64,000 bases of DNA, taken from NCBI RefSeq assembly GCF_000380045.1, contig NZ_KB904357.1:95219-159218 (forward strand). The letters run 5' to 3'. Below the pieces are notes generated by a model. That model had not been told where the DNA came from. It worked only from the letters and a program-made list of their open reading frames with translations, and ran no database searches. The translations under genes were made by a program, and so were the position numbers. This DNA comes from Streptococcus marimammalium DSM 18627. Its GTDB lineage: Bacteria > Bacillota > Bacilli > Lactobacillales > Streptococcaceae. Below are positions 16,494-26,682 of this stretch, piece after piece; the first letter of the stretch is position 1, and every line of letters begins with the position of its first letter.

Positions 16494-17423
16494 ATGACAG
16501 ATATTAGAAACCTTATTAATATTACTGATTTGACCGTAGCAGAAATTGATCAACTAATTGCCACTGCTGATGATATCGTTGCTAATCCTAAAGACTATCA
16601 AAATATTTGTGCACACAAAAAATTAGCTACTCTTTTTTTTGAGCCAAGCACAAGAACAAGATTAAGTTTTGAGGCTGCTATGTTAGAGCTAGGTGGTAGT
16701 ATTCTTGGTTTTTCATCTGCTGATTCAAGTTCAGCAGCTAAGGGAGAAAGTGTGAGTGATACCATTCAAACAGTTGGATGCTATGCAGAAATTATTGCCA
16801 TGCGTCATCCAAAAGAAGGAGCTCCAATTGTTGCTTCTCAAAGAACAACGGTTCCTATTATAAATGCTGGTGATGGTGGACATTTCCATCCAACTCAAAC
16901 ACTTACCGATCTTTTAACCATCAAACGTAAAAAAGGTAGACTTTCAGATATGACTGTTGGTGTTTGTGGTGATTTGAAATTTGGTCGTACCGTTCACTCA
17001 CTTATAGAAGCTATGCTTCGTTACCCTAATGTTAAATTTGTTCTTATCTCTCCACAAGAACTACAAGTGCCTGATTACATGAAAGAAAAGATTACTCAGG
17101 CAGGGGCCCAGTGGACTGAAGTTGAAAAATTAGAAGATGCTATGGAATCTCTTGATATTCTTTACATGACACGCGTACAAAAAGAACGTTTCTTCAATGA
17201 AGCAGACTATATCAGATTAAAAGATAGCTATATTCTTGATTTAGAAAAATTAAAAGTGGCAAAAGAAGATTTAACAATTCTCCATCCATTACCAAGAGTT
17301 AATGAAATTTCCGTTGAAGTAGATAAAGATCCAAGAGCAGCATACTTCTTCCAAGCTCTTTGTGGTAAACATATTAGAATGGCATTGATTTTATTCTTAT
17401 TAGGCATCGAAAAAAAGGCATAA
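16494..17423 (+). CDS. pyrB: aspartate carbamoyltransferase catalytic chain, E. coli-type
   Basis: This 309-residue enzyme condenses carbamoyl phosphate with aspartate, the committing step of pyrimidine synthesis. It shows [14 protein letters not shown] (carbamoyl-phosphate site), [35 protein letters not shown] and [10 protein letters not shown]. From memory, the last three match the E. coli PyrB class that forms holoenzymes with PyrI better than the stand-alone Bacillus type. It starts 4 bases after the pyrE stop and is followed by pyrI. A second, PyrR-controlled pyrB elsewhere in the genome would be expected. Confidence 0.95.
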   Translation: MTDIRNLINITDLTVAEIDQLIATADDIVANPKDYQNICAHKKLATLFFEPSTRTRLSFEAAMLELGGSILGFSSADSSSAAKGESVSDTIQTVGCYAEIIAMRHPKEGAPIVASQRTTVPIINAGDGGHFHPTQTLTDLLTIKRKKGRLSDMTVGVCGDLKFGRTVHSLIEAMLRYPNVKFVLISPQELQVPDYMKEKITQAGAQWTEVEKLEDAMESLDILYMTRVQKERFFNEADYIRLKDSYILDLEKLKVAKEDLTILHPLPRVNEISVEVDKDPRAAYFFQALCGKHIRMALILFLLGIEKKA

Positions 17424-17448
17424 GCGATAATAAATATTAAGGAGAGAG

Positions 17449-17874
17449 ATGATGAATATTGATGGAATTAAAACAGGTATTGTATTGGATCATATCAAAT
17501 CTGGAAAAAGTATGGAGATTTATGATTTGTTAAAATTAGATAAGTTATCTTGCGGTGTTGCTGTTATTCAACGTGTGATGAGTACTAAATATGGCCGCAA
17601 AGATATTATCAAAATTGATGAAGATATTCCTTTAGATTTTGATGTTCTAGGTTATATTGATAATAATATTACTGTTAATCGTATTAAAGAAGGAAAATTA
17701 GAAAAAAAAGTACATCTTTCGTTACCAGAATCTCTGACAGATGTTATTAAGTGTAAAAATCCTCGTTGTATCACATCGATTGAACAAGAAATTGTTCAAC
17801 AATTTAAGTTGGCTAATAAAGACCAAAAAGTTTATCGTTGTGTCTACTGTGATGCAGAGCAAGTAACAGTGTAA
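17449..17874 (+). CDS. pyrI: aspartate carbamoyltransferase regulatory chain
   Basis: This 141-residue allosteric subunit binds nucleotides in its N-terminal domain and links PyrB trimers through a zinc domain. GTVIDHI-like GIVLDHIKSGKSMEIYDLL and YGRKDIIKI match the nucleotide domain. Cys102-X4-Cys107 and Cys131-X2-Cys134 make the structural zinc site. GGAGAGAG precedes tandem ATGs. It is the last gene of the operon, closed by a strong hairpin. I regard PyrI as uncommon in streptococci, so transfer from a clostridial or similar donor is possible but unproven. Confidence 0.93.
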   Translation: MMNIDGIKTGIVLDHIKSGKSMEIYDLLKLDKLSCGVAVIQRVMSTKYGRKDIIKIDEDIPLDFDVLGYIDNNITVNRIKEGKLEKKVHLSLPESLTDVIKCKNPRCITSIEQEIVQQFKLANKDQKVYRCVYCDAEQVTV

Positions 17875-17890
17875 GTAAAAAATAAATCAA

Positions 17891-17926
17891 CTCAAAAATC
17901 ACTAGTGTTAACTAGTGATTTTTGAG
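17891..17926 (+). terminator. pyr operon terminator
   Basis: CTCAAAAATCACTAGT pairs perfectly over 16 bases with ACTAGTGATTTTTGAG around a GTTA loop. Confidence 0.85.
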
Positions 17927-17946
17927 TGTCAAATTCTCCAATTTTT

Positions 17947-17984
17947 TTGAAGAAAAAACTAAAATTTCATGATATGATAGTAGC
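17947..17984 (+). promoter_or_regulatory. fthC: fthC promoter, probably leaderless transcript
   Basis: An extended -10, TGATATGAT (17970-17978), lies just 6 bases before the ATG at 17985, and no ribosome site is seen. A weak TTGAAG is at 17947. Transcription would start at or next to the start codon. Confidence 0.6.
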
Positions 17985-18524
17985 ATGACTAAAAAATTCT
18001 GGCGACAAGAGATGATTACTCTATTAAAACAACAAAAACCATCGCTAAAACAACAATCTGATCAATTGTTGTTAGAGCAATTGATTGCTCTAAAAGAATA
18101 TAAAGAAGCAAAAACAATTGCAACCTATCTCTCTTTTGATTATGAATACGACACATCTTTATTAATCCATCAAGCACATGAGGATGGTAAAAAAGTGCTT
18201 GTTCCTAAAATTGTGTCAAAAGGAGAAATGGTTTTTGTCTCTTACGATGAAGATGACCTCTCTTTGTCATCTTTTGGTGTACGAGAGCCAAATAATTATC
18301 AGAGTGTCTTAAAAAATGAGATTGATTTGATTCATGTGCCAGGTCTGATTTTCAATCATAAAGGTTATCGTATTGGTTATGGTGGCGGTTTTTATGATCG
18401 CTATCTAAAGGACTATGAGAAAGCAACTATTTCTACGATTTATCAGTGTCAGTTGAAAGAATTTAACCCAGAAAACCATGATATTGCTGTTAGAAAGGTA
18501 TTATTAGATGAAAGAAATGTTTAA
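17985..18524 (+). CDS. fthC: 5-formyltetrahydrofolate cyclo-ligase
   Basis: This 179-residue ATP-dependent enzyme converts 5-formyl-THF to 5,10-methenyl-THF and recycles folate. The C-terminal hallmark GYRIGYGGGFYDRYL and the central LIHVPGLIFNHKG are clear. The ATG is placed 6 bases after an extended -10 with no ribosome site, so translation may start on a leaderless message. Its last 17 bases overlap the rhomboid gene, indicating one transcript. Confidence 0.92.
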   Translation: MTKKFWRQEMITLLKQQKPSLKQQSDQLLLEQLIALKEYKEAKTIATYLSFDYEYDTSLLIHQAHEDGKKVLVPKIVSKGEMVFVSYDEDDLSLSSFGVREPNNYQSVLKNEIDLIHVPGLIFNHKGYRIGYGGGFYDRYLKDYEKATISTIYQCQLKEFNPENHDIAVRKVLLDERNV

Positions 18525-19197
18525 AAATTATCCTGTTACTAGTTTTTTACTGGTAATGACAATTATTATTTTTTTGACAATGCAACTCCTTTACATAGAG
18601 CAAGCTGAGAGTTTTCAAGCCATTTTTAGTTTTGGGGGCATGTATGGCAATTATGTTATGATGTTTCCAAATCAATTGTGGCGTCTCATAACACCAATCT
18701 TTGTGCATATTGGGTGGGAACATTTTGCTTTAAATAGCATTACCTTATTTTTTTTAGGAAGAATAACAGAACCTTTGTTTGGTTCAATTAAATTTTTAAT
18801 CTTATATCTTTTCTCTGGAATAATGGGAAATGTATTGGCTATGGTCTTGACACCAAATGTTATTGTTGCGGGAGCCTCAACGTCATTATTTGGACTTTTT
18901 GCAGCTGTGGCTTTGGTTGGTCATTTTGGTTTTAATCCTTATCTCAAGCAACTAGGTCAAAATTATAAATTATTAATTGGTATCAACTTGTTATTTAATC
19001 TTTTTATGCCAGGTATCAGTATTGTAGGGCACCTAGGAGGTGCTCTAGGAGGTTCAATTGTTGCTATTTTTTTAACCACAAGAGTTGAAGGTGAATTATT
19101 TCCTAAAAATCAGAGAGTGCTTGCTTTTGTTGGCTACTTTCTTATTATTGCTTTATTACTATTTTATGCTTTTGGTGATTTTTTTTCTTTGTTTTAA
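18508..19197 (+). CDS. gluP: rhomboid-family intramembrane serine protease
   Basis: This 229-residue membrane protein has about six to seven hydrophobic segments. The catalytic dyad is Ser124 in GASTSLFG and His175 in GHLGG; EHFALNSITLFFLG, with the conserved His and Asn, lies at 71-84. It cleaves membrane proteins within the bilayer; the substrate is unknown. Coupling to fthC is common in streptococci. A second in-frame ATG (MFKN) three codons in could also serve as the start. Confidence 0.92.
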   Translation: MKEMFKNYPVTSFLLVMTIIIFLTMQLLYIEQAESFQAIFSFGGMYGNYVMMFPNQLWRLITPIFVHIGWEHFALNSITLFFLGRITEPLFGSIKFLILYLFSGIMGNVLAMVLTPNVIVAGASTSLFGLFAAVALVGHFGFNPYLKQLGQNYKLLIGINLLFNLFMPGISIVGHLGGALGGSIVAIFLTTRVEGELFPKNQRVLAFVGYFLIIALLLFYAFGDFFSLF

Positions 19198-19201
19198 TAT
19201 G

Positions 19202-19236
19202 AAAAGACAGGTATAATAACGTACCTGTCTTTTTTT
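19202..19236. terminator. terminator between convergent rhomboid and galU genes
   Basis: AAAAGACAGGTA pairs with TACCTGTCTTTT, followed by a T-run on the plus strand. It may also serve galU. Confidence 0.88.
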
Positions 19237-19249
19237 AACTAATAATACT

Positions 19250-20149
19250 TTATTTTTTTGTTTGATTGTCTTGTTCTAACTTTTTACCTAGTTCGATTAA
19301 ATAACGTTTTAAATTATCTTTGACTTGAGGATGTCTTAAAGCATAATCAATAGAAGTTTTCATGAAACCAAATTTATCACCAACATCATAGCGCTTGCCA
19401 GTGAATTGACGAGCAAAGACACGTTGTGTTTTGTTGAGTTTATCAATTGCATCAGTCAATTGGACTTCATTTCCAGCTCCTGGTTCTTGTGTTTCAAGAA
19501 TATCAAAAATCTCTGGTGTTAAAAGGTAACGACCAATAATTGCTAAATCACTCGGAGCATCTTCTGGTTTAGGCTTTTCAACAAAAGTGTCAACACTATA
19601 TAAACCATTAACTCCCTTTCCTTGAGGAGCAATGACACCATAGTTTGAGACGTCTTCGTGTGGTACTTGCATGACAGCAAGTGTAGCAGCATGAGTAGAG
19701 TCATAATCATTGATGAGTTGTTTAGTGAGAGGAATATCATCTTCCATCAAATCATCACCGAGCATGACAACAAAGGGTTCATTGCCGACAAAAGCTTTTG
19801 CTTGAAGAACAGCATCACCTAATCCCTTTGGATGACTTTGACGGATAAAATGGAGACGAATACCAGTTGTTTCATCTACTAGCTTTAAAAGATCTTTCTT
19901 ACCCTTTTTTTCAAGGTTATATTCTAATTCAAAATTAGAATCAAAGTGATCTTCGATTGAGCGTTTTGATTTTCCAGTTACAACTAGAATATCTTCAATT
20001 CCCGAAGCTAATGCTTCTTCAACAATAAATTGAATAGTTGGTTTATCAACAATGGGCAGCATTTCTTTTGCTAAAGCTTTGGTTGCAGGTAAAAAACGAG
20101 TACCTAGACCCGCAGCTGGAATAACAGCTTTTTTAACTTTTTTCCTCAT
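19250..20149 (-). CDS. galU: UTP-glucose-1-phosphate uridylyltransferase
   Basis: It makes UDP-glucose for capsule, glycolipid and galactose metabolism. The nucleotide-binding start reads [19 protein letters not shown], followed by [14 protein letters not shown] and [10 protein letters not shown] start at the ATG ending at 20149, which follows GGGAGA at proper spacing and gives 299 residues; a start at 20176 would overlap gpsA. It is the second gene of a gpsA-galU unit. Confidence 0.95.
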   Translation of the reverse strand: MRKKVKKAVIPAAGLGTRFLPATKALAKEMLPIVDKPTIQFIVEEALASGIEDILVVTGKSKRSIEDHFDSNFELEYNLEKKGKKDLLKLVDETTGIRLHFIRQSHPKGLGDAVLQAKAFVGNEPFVVMLGDDLMEDDIPLTKQLINDYDSTHAATLAVMQVPHEDVSNYGVIAPQGKGVNGLYSVDTFVEKPKPEDAPSDLAIIGRYLLTPEIFDILETQEPGAGNEVQLTDAIDKLNKTQRVFARQFTGKRYDVGDKFGFMKTSIDYALRHPQVKDNLKRYLIELGKKLEQDNQTKK

Positions 20150-20169
20150 ATTTTTTTCTCCCTGTTTGG

Positions 20170-21183
20170 TCACCATTCGTTTTCCGCTCTCATTTCTTTT
20201 GACATGATATCAAGAATACTTTCTTTTATATCAGCCCCTTCATAAATAGAGCGGTAAATAGCAGTAGTAATTGGCATATAAACTTTTAGTTCATTAGCTA
20301 ATTCATAGGCAACTTTAGTAGTTGAAATTCCTTCAATAACCATGCCCATATTCTTTTTTATATCTTCTAGTTTTTCACCCTTGCCTAAAGCATAACCAGC
20401 ACGCCAATTTCTAGAGTGAAAAGATGTTCCTGTAACTATCAAATCACCAACGCCGGATAGTCCACTATAAGTGTGAGGATTGGCACCCATTTTAACTCCT
20501 AGACGTGTAATTTCAGCTAGACCACGAGTAATGATAGCTGCTTTAGCATTATCACCATATCCTAAACCTTTTAAGGCGCCTGCACCAACAGCAATGATAT
20601 TTTTAAGAGCTCCTGCTGTTTCAACGCCAATGACATCTGTATTGGTATAGAGTCTAAAATAGTGATTGTTAAAAATTGTTTGAGCATATTGAGCTGCTTG
20701 TAAATTTTTTGAAGCGGCTGTAATAAGTGTAATATCTCTAACAATAGTCTCTTCTGCATGACTTGGCCCTGAGATAACAACGATATCACTTCTAAGCTTT
20801 TCTGGAATTTCTTCTTCTAAAATAACTGATAAGCGTTCATGTGTATCAGGTTCTAACCCTTTAGAAGCATGCATCATCACAACCTTGTGTTTTAAAATAT
20901 TAGATACTTGTTTAGCAACTAATCGTGTTGCCTTGGTTGGAATAACAAAAATAATGCAATCAACATCTTTTAAAGCTTTTTCAAGTTCAGTATATGCTTT
21001 GATGTTTGAGTCTAAAACTACTTCTTTAAAGTAATGACGGTTAGTATGATGTGTGTTAATTTCTTCAATTTGTTCAGGAATATTTCCCCAAAGTCTCACT
21101 TCATGACCATTGTCATTAAGAACTTGAGATAATGCTGTTCCCCAAGAGCCTGGCCCCAAGACAGCAATTTTTTGTTTACTCAT
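20170..21183 (-). CDS. gpsA: glycerol-3-phosphate dehydrogenase [NAD(P)+]
   Basis: This 337-residue enzyme makes sn-glycerol-3-phosphate for phospholipids. It has the Rossmann motif [13 protein letters not shown] at the N-terminus, the substrate region [20 protein letters not shown] with its catalytic Lys, and GLAEITRLG. The ATG follows a GAGGAG site. galU starts 20 bases after its stop. Confidence 0.96.
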   Translation of the reverse strand: MSKQKIAVLGPGSWGTALSQVLNDNGHEVRLWGNIPEQIEEINTHHTNRHYFKEVVLDSNIKAYTELEKALKDVDCIIFVIPTKATRLVAKQVSNILKHKVVMMHASKGLEPDTHERLSVILEEEIPEKLRSDIVVISGPSHAEETIVRDITLITAASKNLQAAQYAQTIFNNHYFRLYTNTDVIGVETAGALKNIIAVGAGALKGLGYGDNAKAAIITRGLAEITRLGVKMGANPHTYSGLSGVGDLIVTGTSFHSRNWRAGYALGKGEKLEDIKKNMGMVIEGISTTKVAYELANELKVYMPITTAIYRSIYEGADIKESILDIMSKEMRAENEW

Positions 21184-21298
21184 TTTTTCTCCTCTATCTA
21201 TAAACAGATGATTTTATTAGTTTTATTATATCAAATTATTATAAAAAAGTCTTAATAGCCCACTAAAAACAGTTTTTCAAGAAAGAATTTTTGGTAAG

Positions 21299-21327
21299 TT
21301 TACAATAACTCAAAACTTTATTATAAT
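21299..21327 (+). promoter_or_regulatory. promoter of the YeiH-family gene
   Basis: TTTACA (21299-21304), a 17-bp spacer and TATAAT (21322-21327) form a good sigma-A promoter. Confidence 0.75.
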
Positions 21328-21398
21328 GAAACTATTCATCTTTACTTAAAGAAAATAAATTGGTCTAGAGTCATAAAATAAGTATTAAGGAGGTTGTT

Positions 21399-22424
21399 TT
21401 GCATTACGTTTCAAAAAGAATACCTGGTATCTTATTATGTCTTCTCATGGCTATTGCAGCTTCTTTTTTTGGAGGATTAGCACCTTTAGTTGGAGCTTCA
21501 GTTTTTGCTATTTTTATTGGAATGTTTGTAAACCTCTTTTATAAACCTTCTGACTCCGTCCAAATTGGTGTTAGATTTACTTCCAAATTTATTCTTCAAT
21601 TGGCTGTTATTCTGTTGGGATTTGGTTTGAATTTATCTCAAGTTTTAGCAGTTGGGAAAAGTTCGCTACCTATTATTTTTGCTACTATCACCACCTCTTT
21701 AGTAATCGCCTTTTTGTTACAAAAAACATTAAAATTAGATATTAACACAGCAACCTTGGTTGGTGTTGGATCATCTATTTGTGGAGGTTCGGCCATTGCA
21801 GCGACGGCGCCAGTGATTGATGCAGATGATCATGATATTGCTCAAGCCATCTCTGTGATTTTCCTATTCAATATTTTAGCAGCACTAATTTTCCCAACTC
21901 TAGGTGATATAATTAATCTATCAAATGATGGGTTTGCCATATTTGCTGGTACAGCAGTTAATGATACGTCATCCGTAACAGCAACTGCTCTTGCTTGGGA
22001 TGGTATTCATGGTTCAAATACTTTGGATGGAGCGACGGTGGTTAAACTAACAAGGACACTAGCAATTATTCCAATAACCTTGTTTTTATCGTTTTATCGT
22101 TTACGTCAAAGTCAAGTTAGTGGTCTAATAAAACGACAAGGCCCTAAAATTGGTAAAATTTTCCCTATGTTCATCATTTACTTTATTCTAGCATCACTTT
22201 TAACAAGCTTTTTAACACAAATAGGTATTAGTACTAGTATTTTTAATCCACTTAAACAGCTTTCTAAATTCTTAATTGTCATGGCTATGGCAGCAATTGG
22301 GCTTAATACACACTTAATAAAATTAATAAAAACAGGCAAACAAGCTATTGTGTTGGGTGCTTGTTGTTGGATTGCGATTACTTTAATGAGTTTGGGGATG
22401 CAACATCTCTTTCATCTTTGGTAA
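21399..22424 (+). CDS. YeiH-family (UPF0324) membrane transporter
   Basis: This 341-residue polytopic protein has about ten hydrophobic segments. It carries the family core [20 protein letters not shown] and the later [15 protein letters not shown] repeat-like motif. Members are annotated as putative sulfate exporters, but activity is poorly proven. It starts with TTG, five bases after AAGGAGG, and no nearer ATG fits. It is transcribed alone. Confidence 0.87.
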   Translation: MHYVSKRIPGILLCLLMAIAASFFGGLAPLVGASVFAIFIGMFVNLFYKPSDSVQIGVRFTSKFILQLAVILLGFGLNLSQVLAVGKSSLPIIFATITTSLVIAFLLQKTLKLDINTATLVGVGSSICGGSAIAATAPVIDADDHDIAQAISVIFLFNILAALIFPTLGDIINLSNDGFAIFAGTAVNDTSSVTATALAWDGIHGSNTLDGATVVKLTRTLAIIPITLFLSFYRLRQSQVSGLIKRQGPKIGKIFPMFIIYFILASLLTSFLTQIGISTSIFNPLKQLSKFLIVMAMAAIGLNTHLIKLIKTGKQAIVLGACCWIAITLMSLGMQHLFHLW

Positions 22425-22448
22425 GTTGTTTTAGGCCCTTATTTTTCT

Positions 22449-22478
22449 AAAAGAGAGTTTCTAAGAAAACTCTTTTTT
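22449..22478 (+). terminator. terminator of the YeiH-family gene
   Basis: AAAGAGAGTTT pairs with AAACTCTTTTT around a short loop, followed by Ts. Confidence 0.82.
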
Positions 22479-22533
22479 TAATATCAATCTTAAGGCTATC
22501 TATATTACTTATTAGACTTTTAGCAATAATTAT

Positions 22534-22597
22534 TATAAAATAAGTAGAAGAATATTTGAACAATCAGTGGGTTAAAACCCACTGCTCTTATTTTATA
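22534..22597 (+). promoter_or_regulatory. hairpin leader/attenuator before the ABC exporter
   Basis: CAGTGGGTT and AACCCACTG (22565-22584) form a 9-bp hairpin with a 2-base loop, followed by CTCTTATTTTATAT, a weak terminator-like tail. TATAAAATAAG (22534-22544) can pair over 11 bases with CTTATTTTATA (22587-22597), sealing the U-tract. The ribosome site AAGGAGAC follows. The same layout, a hairpin upstream of patA, is known to attenuate patAB in pneumococcus. The 22534 segment may instead be the -10 region (TATAAA). Confidence 0.6.
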
Positions 22598-22610
22598 TAA
22601 AGGAGACAAA

Positions 22611-24320
22611 ATGATATTTAAAGCCATTATGAGATACAAATGGTATGCTTTAGCTTCTATTATAATGGTTTTAGGAATTGTGATTAACTCTTTATTACAA
22701 CCTAGATTGATGAAATCAATTCTCACAGCCTTGCTTACAGAAGATTACGATAAAATAACATCTATCGGTACTATTTTATTATTGATTTCTTTGCTGGGAC
22801 TGTTATCAGGAGTTGTTAATACTATTTTGGCCGCTAAAATTTCTCAAGGGATTTCTACAGATATCAGAGAAGCTACTTTTCGTAAGATTCAGACATTTTC
22901 TTATGCCAATGTTGAGTCATTCAATGCAGGAAATCTAGTGGTTAGAATGACTAACGATATTAATCAAATTCAAAATTTGACGATGATGCTTTTCCAAGTA
23001 CTCTTAAGAATGCCGTTGATGTTTCTAGGTGCCTTTATTCTTGCGATAGATACACTCCCAAGTCTATGGTGGATCTTAGTGGTTATGGTTATTACTATTG
23101 CTAGCATTATGGGTGTTATCATGAGTTTAATGGGTCCAAGATTTGGTCAATTTCAAAAATTAATGGACAAGATTAATGGTATTGCAAAAGAAAATCTTCG
23201 TGGAGCTAGGGTGGTAAAATCATTTGTTCAAGAAGAATCACAATACAATAAATTCAAGGAAAAATCAGATGACCTTTTAGATTTGAATTTGTTTATCGGC
23301 TACGGTTTTTCCATTATGCAACCAGCTCTTATGTTCGTAGCTTACATGGCCATTTTTATAGCTATTTATATGGTATCAACTTTTGTTGAGACAAACCCAG
23401 AAGTTATTGGTAGTGTTGCTACATTTATAACCTACATGATGCAAATTATGTTCACTATTATTATGGTTGCTTTCATGGGAATGCAATCAAGTCGTGCTTT
23501 GGTATCTATTAAGCGTATTAAAGAAATCTTAGACACTAAACCATCCATGGTATTTGAGGATGTAGCTGATGAGAACCTGTCTGGTAGTGTTGTCTTTGAA
23601 GATGTTACCTTTACTTATCCAAAAGACACTAACCCTACTTTAAAAAATGTTAGCTTTACTATTTCAAAAGGCCAAATGGTTGGCATTGTAGGTGCTACAG
23701 GTTCAGGCAAATCGACCCTAGCTCAGTTAATTGCTAGGCTATTTGACCCTGAAAAAGGTCGAATTTTAGTTGGTGGGCGTGATATTAAAACAATCAATGA
23801 AAAAAACTTACGAGAAACGGTATCAATTGTTTTGCAAAAAGCTATTTTATTTAGTGGGACAATTGCAGATAATTTAAGACAAGGCAATTCAGAAGCAGAT
23901 AGTCGTGCCCTAGAAAGAGCAGCAAATATTGCCCAAGCTCAAGAATTTATCAATCAAATGCCTAACCATTATGAGAGTTTGGTTGAAGAAAGGGGGAATA
24001 ACTTCTCTGGTGGTCAAAAACAAAGAATGAGTATTGCAAGAGGGGTGATAGGTAATCCCAAAATTCTCATTTTAGATGATTCCACCTCAGCACTTGATGC
24101 TAAATCAGAAAAATTAGTGCAAGAAGCACTAAATAAAGAATTAAAAGGCACCACTACGATTATGATTGCGCAAAAGATTAGTTCAGTCATTAAAGCAGAT
24201 CAAATATTTGTTTTAGACAATGGCTATCTTATTGCTCAAGGTACTCACTCAGAGCTAATTGCCACTAATACAATTTATCGAGAAATATACAATACACAAA
24301 AAGGTCAGGAGGAAAATTAA
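22611..24320 (+). CDS. heterodimeric ABC exporter subunit 1 (PatA/SatA-like, degenerate site)
   Basis: This 569-residue half-transporter has an N-terminal six-helix domain and an ATPase. Walker A is GATGSGKST and the signature is [14 protein letters not shown]. The Walker B reads [11 protein letters not shown], with Asp in place of the catalytic Glu, and the switch reads IAQKISSV, with Gln in place of His. It therefore supplies the degenerate half of a heterodimer, as in LmrCD, PatAB and SatAB. Likely substrates are drugs such as fluoroquinolones. It overlaps the next gene at TAATG. Confidence 0.93.
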   Translation: MIFKAIMRYKWYALASIIMVLGIVINSLLQPRLMKSILTALLTEDYDKITSIGTILLLISLLGLLSGVVNTILAAKISQGISTDIREATFRKIQTFSYANVESFNAGNLVVRMTNDINQIQNLTMMLFQVLLRMPLMFLGAFILAIDTLPSLWWILVVMVITIASIMGVIMSLMGPRFGQFQKLMDKINGIAKENLRGARVVKSFVQEESQYNKFKEKSDDLLDLNLFIGYGFSIMQPALMFVAYMAIFIAIYMVSTFVETNPEVIGSVATFITYMMQIMFTIIMVAFMGMQSSRALVSIKRIKEILDTKPSMVFEDVADENLSGSVVFEDVTFTYPKDTNPTLKNVSFTISKGQMVGIVGATGSGKSTLAQLIARLFDPEKGRILVGGRDIKTINEKNLRETVSIVLQKAILFSGTIADNLRQGNSEADSRALERAANIAQAQEFINQMPNHYESLVEERGNNFSGGQKQRMSIARGVIGNPKILILDDSTSALDAKSEKLVQEALNKELKGTTTIMIAQKISSVIKADQIFVLDNGYLIAQGTHSELIATNTIYREIYNTQKGQEEN

Positions 24321-26116
24321 TGAAAACAGTCCGTTTTTTTTGGTATTATTTTAAAGAATACCGATTATCTTTTCTTTTGATTTTTTTAGCCATTGTTGTT
24401 TCTACTTATTTAAGAGTGCAAGCACCAATTTATTTAGGTCAATCCTTGACAGAACTCGGTCAATGGGCACAAGACTATTTTAAAGCCAAAGCAGTCAGTC
24501 AGGCGACAGGTCAAGTTTTTGTTGAACCCAGTAAGGCTCCATTTTTATCTGTCATGTGGTCTCTTTTTTTAACTTATATTTTTACAGTAATTTCTACACT
24601 GATTTACACATTGATTTTTACAAGAATTGTTGCCTATTCAACAAGTAGCATGAGAAAAGGCCTTTTTGGTAAGTTAGAAAAATTAACTATTGCTTTTTTT
24701 GACCAGCATAAAGATGGAGATATTTTGTCACGTTTTACTAGTGATTTGGATAATATTCAAAATTCGTTAAATCAAAGTATGACTCAAGTTATTTCTAATA
24801 TAGCCCTTTATATTGGTCTAGTTTGGATGATGTATACTCAGCATGTTCAGTTAGCTGTTATCACAATGTTATCAACACCAATAGCCATTCTTGTTTTGTT
24901 TTTCATTATTAGGAAGGCTAGAAGATATACTAATGTTCAACAAGAAGAACTCAGTCAACTTAATGCTTATATGGATGAAAAGATTTCTGGCCAAAAAGCA
25001 ATAATCGTTCAAGGGTTACAAGAAGATACAATTAATGGCTTTATAGAACTTAATAATCGTGTTCGCCGTGCCACTTTTAAAGGTAGATTATTTTCTGGTT
25101 TATTATTTCCTGTGATGAATGGTTTTAGTCTATTTAATACAGCAATAGTCATCTTTCTTGGTTCAACTATCGTTTTAAATGATGCTAGTCTATCAAAAGC
25201 TGCAGCGTTAGGATTACTTGTAACATTTGTACAATACTCTCAGCAATACTATCAACCCATCATGCAAATCTCATCTAGCTGGGCAGAATTACAATTAGCC
25301 TTTACAGGTGCCTCAAGGATTCAAGAAATATTTGATAAAAAAGAAGAAGTTAAACCAAAAAATGCTCCTCAATTTAGCGAATTAAAAGAGGAAGTGGCGA
25401 TAAACCATGTTGACTTTAGTTATCTTCCCGGACAAAAAATCCTATCTGATGTTACTATATCAGCACCTAAAGGGAAAATGATTGCCGTTGTCGGACCAAC
25501 TGGTTCAGGAAAGACAACTATCATGAATTTATTAAATCGATTTTATGATGTTGATGCCGGTTCAATTACTTTTGATGGCAAAGACATTAGAGAGTACGAT
25601 TTAGCTAGTCTAAGACAAAACGTTGGCATCGTATTGCAGGAATCAGTTTTATTTAGTGGTAGTATTGCTGAAAATATTGCCTTTGGTATGCCAGAAGCTA
25701 CTCAAGAAATGATTGAAACAGCAGCACGTGCTACTCATATCCATGAATTCATTGAAAGTTTGCCAAACAAATATCAAACAATGGTGAGTGATAATGATAA
25801 TATTTTTTCAACGGGTCAAAAACAACTTATTTCTATTGCAAGAACCTTGTTAACCGATCCACAAGTGCTCATTTTGGATGAGGCAACATCGAATGTTGAT
25901 ACCGTCACTGAAAGTAAAATTCAAAAAGCTATGGAGACTGTTATTGCCGGGCGAACTAGTTTTGTGATTGCTCACCGACTTAAAACCATCTTAAATGCTG
26001 ATAATATTATCGTATTAAGAGATGGTAAAGTGATTGAGCAAGGTAATCATCATCAATTATTAAGGCAAAAAGGATTTTATGCTGAACTTTATCATAATCA
26101 ATTTGTCTTTGAATAA
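24320..26116 (+). CDS. heterodimeric ABC exporter subunit 2 (PatB/SatB-like)
   Basis: This 598-residue partner has six membrane helices and an ATPase. Walker A is GPTGSGKTT, Walker B is [11 protein letters not shown] with the catalytic Glu, and the switch is VIAHRLKT with His. Its signature is altered to [14 protein letters not shown], with Thr in place of the first Gly. This is complementary to subunit 1: together they give one competent and one degenerate ATP site. The start codon overlaps the previous stop, so both are made in step. Confidence 0.93.
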   Translation: MKTVRFFWYYFKEYRLSFLLIFLAIVVSTYLRVQAPIYLGQSLTELGQWAQDYFKAKAVSQATGQVFVEPSKAPFLSVMWSLFLTYIFTVISTLIYTLIFTRIVAYSTSSMRKGLFGKLEKLTIAFFDQHKDGDILSRFTSDLDNIQNSLNQSMTQVISNIALYIGLVWMMYTQHVQLAVITMLSTPIAILVLFFIIRKARRYTNVQQEELSQLNAYMDEKISGQKAIIVQGLQEDTINGFIELNNRVRRATFKGRLFSGLLFPVMNGFSLFNTAIVIFLGSTIVLNDASLSKAAALGLLVTFVQYSQQYYQPIMQISSSWAELQLAFTGASRIQEIFDKKEEVKPKNAPQFSELKEEVAINHVDFSYLPGQKILSDVTISAPKGKMIAVVGPTGSGKTTIMNLLNRFYDVDAGSITFDGKDIREYDLASLRQNVGIVLQESVLFSGSIAENIAFGMPEATQEMIETAARATHIHEFIESLPNKYQTMVSDNDNIFSTGQKQLISIARTLLTDPQVLILDEATSNVDTVTESKIQKAMETVIAGRTSFVIAHRLKTILNADNIIVLRDGKVIEQGNHHQLLRQKGFYAELYHNQFVFE

Positions 26117-26129
26117 TTATTAAAAGATT

Positions 26130-26160
26130 AAGAGTTTTCTGTTAAGAGAACTCTTTTTTA
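26130..26160 (+). terminator. terminator of the ABC exporter operon
   Basis: AAGAGTT pairs with AACTCTT, followed by TTTTT. Confidence 0.72.
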
Positions 26161-26178
26161 AAAATAGTTATTTTGATT

Positions 26179-26207
26179 TTGCAATTCATATGCGAATAAA
26201 TTATAAT
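26179..26207 (+). promoter_or_regulatory. dut-radA promoter
   Basis: TTGCAA (26179-26184), 17 bp and TATAAT (26202-26207); AAGGAGA follows before the ATG. Confidence 0.75.
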
Positions 26208-26233
26208 AAAGTATAAAAGAAGGAGATAATTAA

Positions 26234-26680
26234 ATGTCAAAAATAAGAGGGTTTGAACTATTTAGTAAGTACACAGATGACTCATTATTACCCAAAAGAG
26301 AAACAACCCATGCAGCTGGTTATGATTTAAAAGCGGCTGAAAGAATTATATTAGAACCTGGTGAAATTAAACTAATACCAACAGGTGTCAAAGCTTATAT
26401 GCAGGCTAATGAGGTGCTTTATCTCTACGATCGTTCTTCTAACCCTCGCAAAAAAGGGCTTGTACTCATTAACTCTGTCGGTGTGATTGATGGAGATTAC
26501 TATGGAAATTCAGCTAATGAGGGTCATATTTTTGCTCAAATGAAAAATATCACTGATAAAGAAGTTGTAGTAGAAGTTGGTGAAAGGATTGTTCAAGCTG
26601 TTTTTGCCCCTTTTCTAATTGCTGATAATGATAAAGCAACCGGACAAAGAATTGGTGGCTTTGGAAGCACTGGGAACTAA
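26234..26680 (+). CDS. dut: dUTP diphosphatase
   Basis: This 148-residue trimeric enzyme hydrolyses dUTP to dUMP. The five dUTPase motifs are visible in order: [41 protein letters not shown] and RIGGFGSTG. The length and the NSANEGHI form are typical of the streptococcal type. It is 2 bases upstream of radA, and the dut-radA pair is conserved in pyogenic streptococci. Confidence 0.95.
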   Translation: MSKIRGFELFSKYTDDSLLPKRETTHAAGYDLKAAERIILEPGEIKLIPTGVKAYMQANEVLYLYDRSSNPRKKGLVLINSVGVIDGDYYGNSANEGHIFAQMKNITDKEVVVEVGERIVQAVFAPFLIADNDKATGQRIGGFGSTGN

Positions 26681-26682
26681 TT

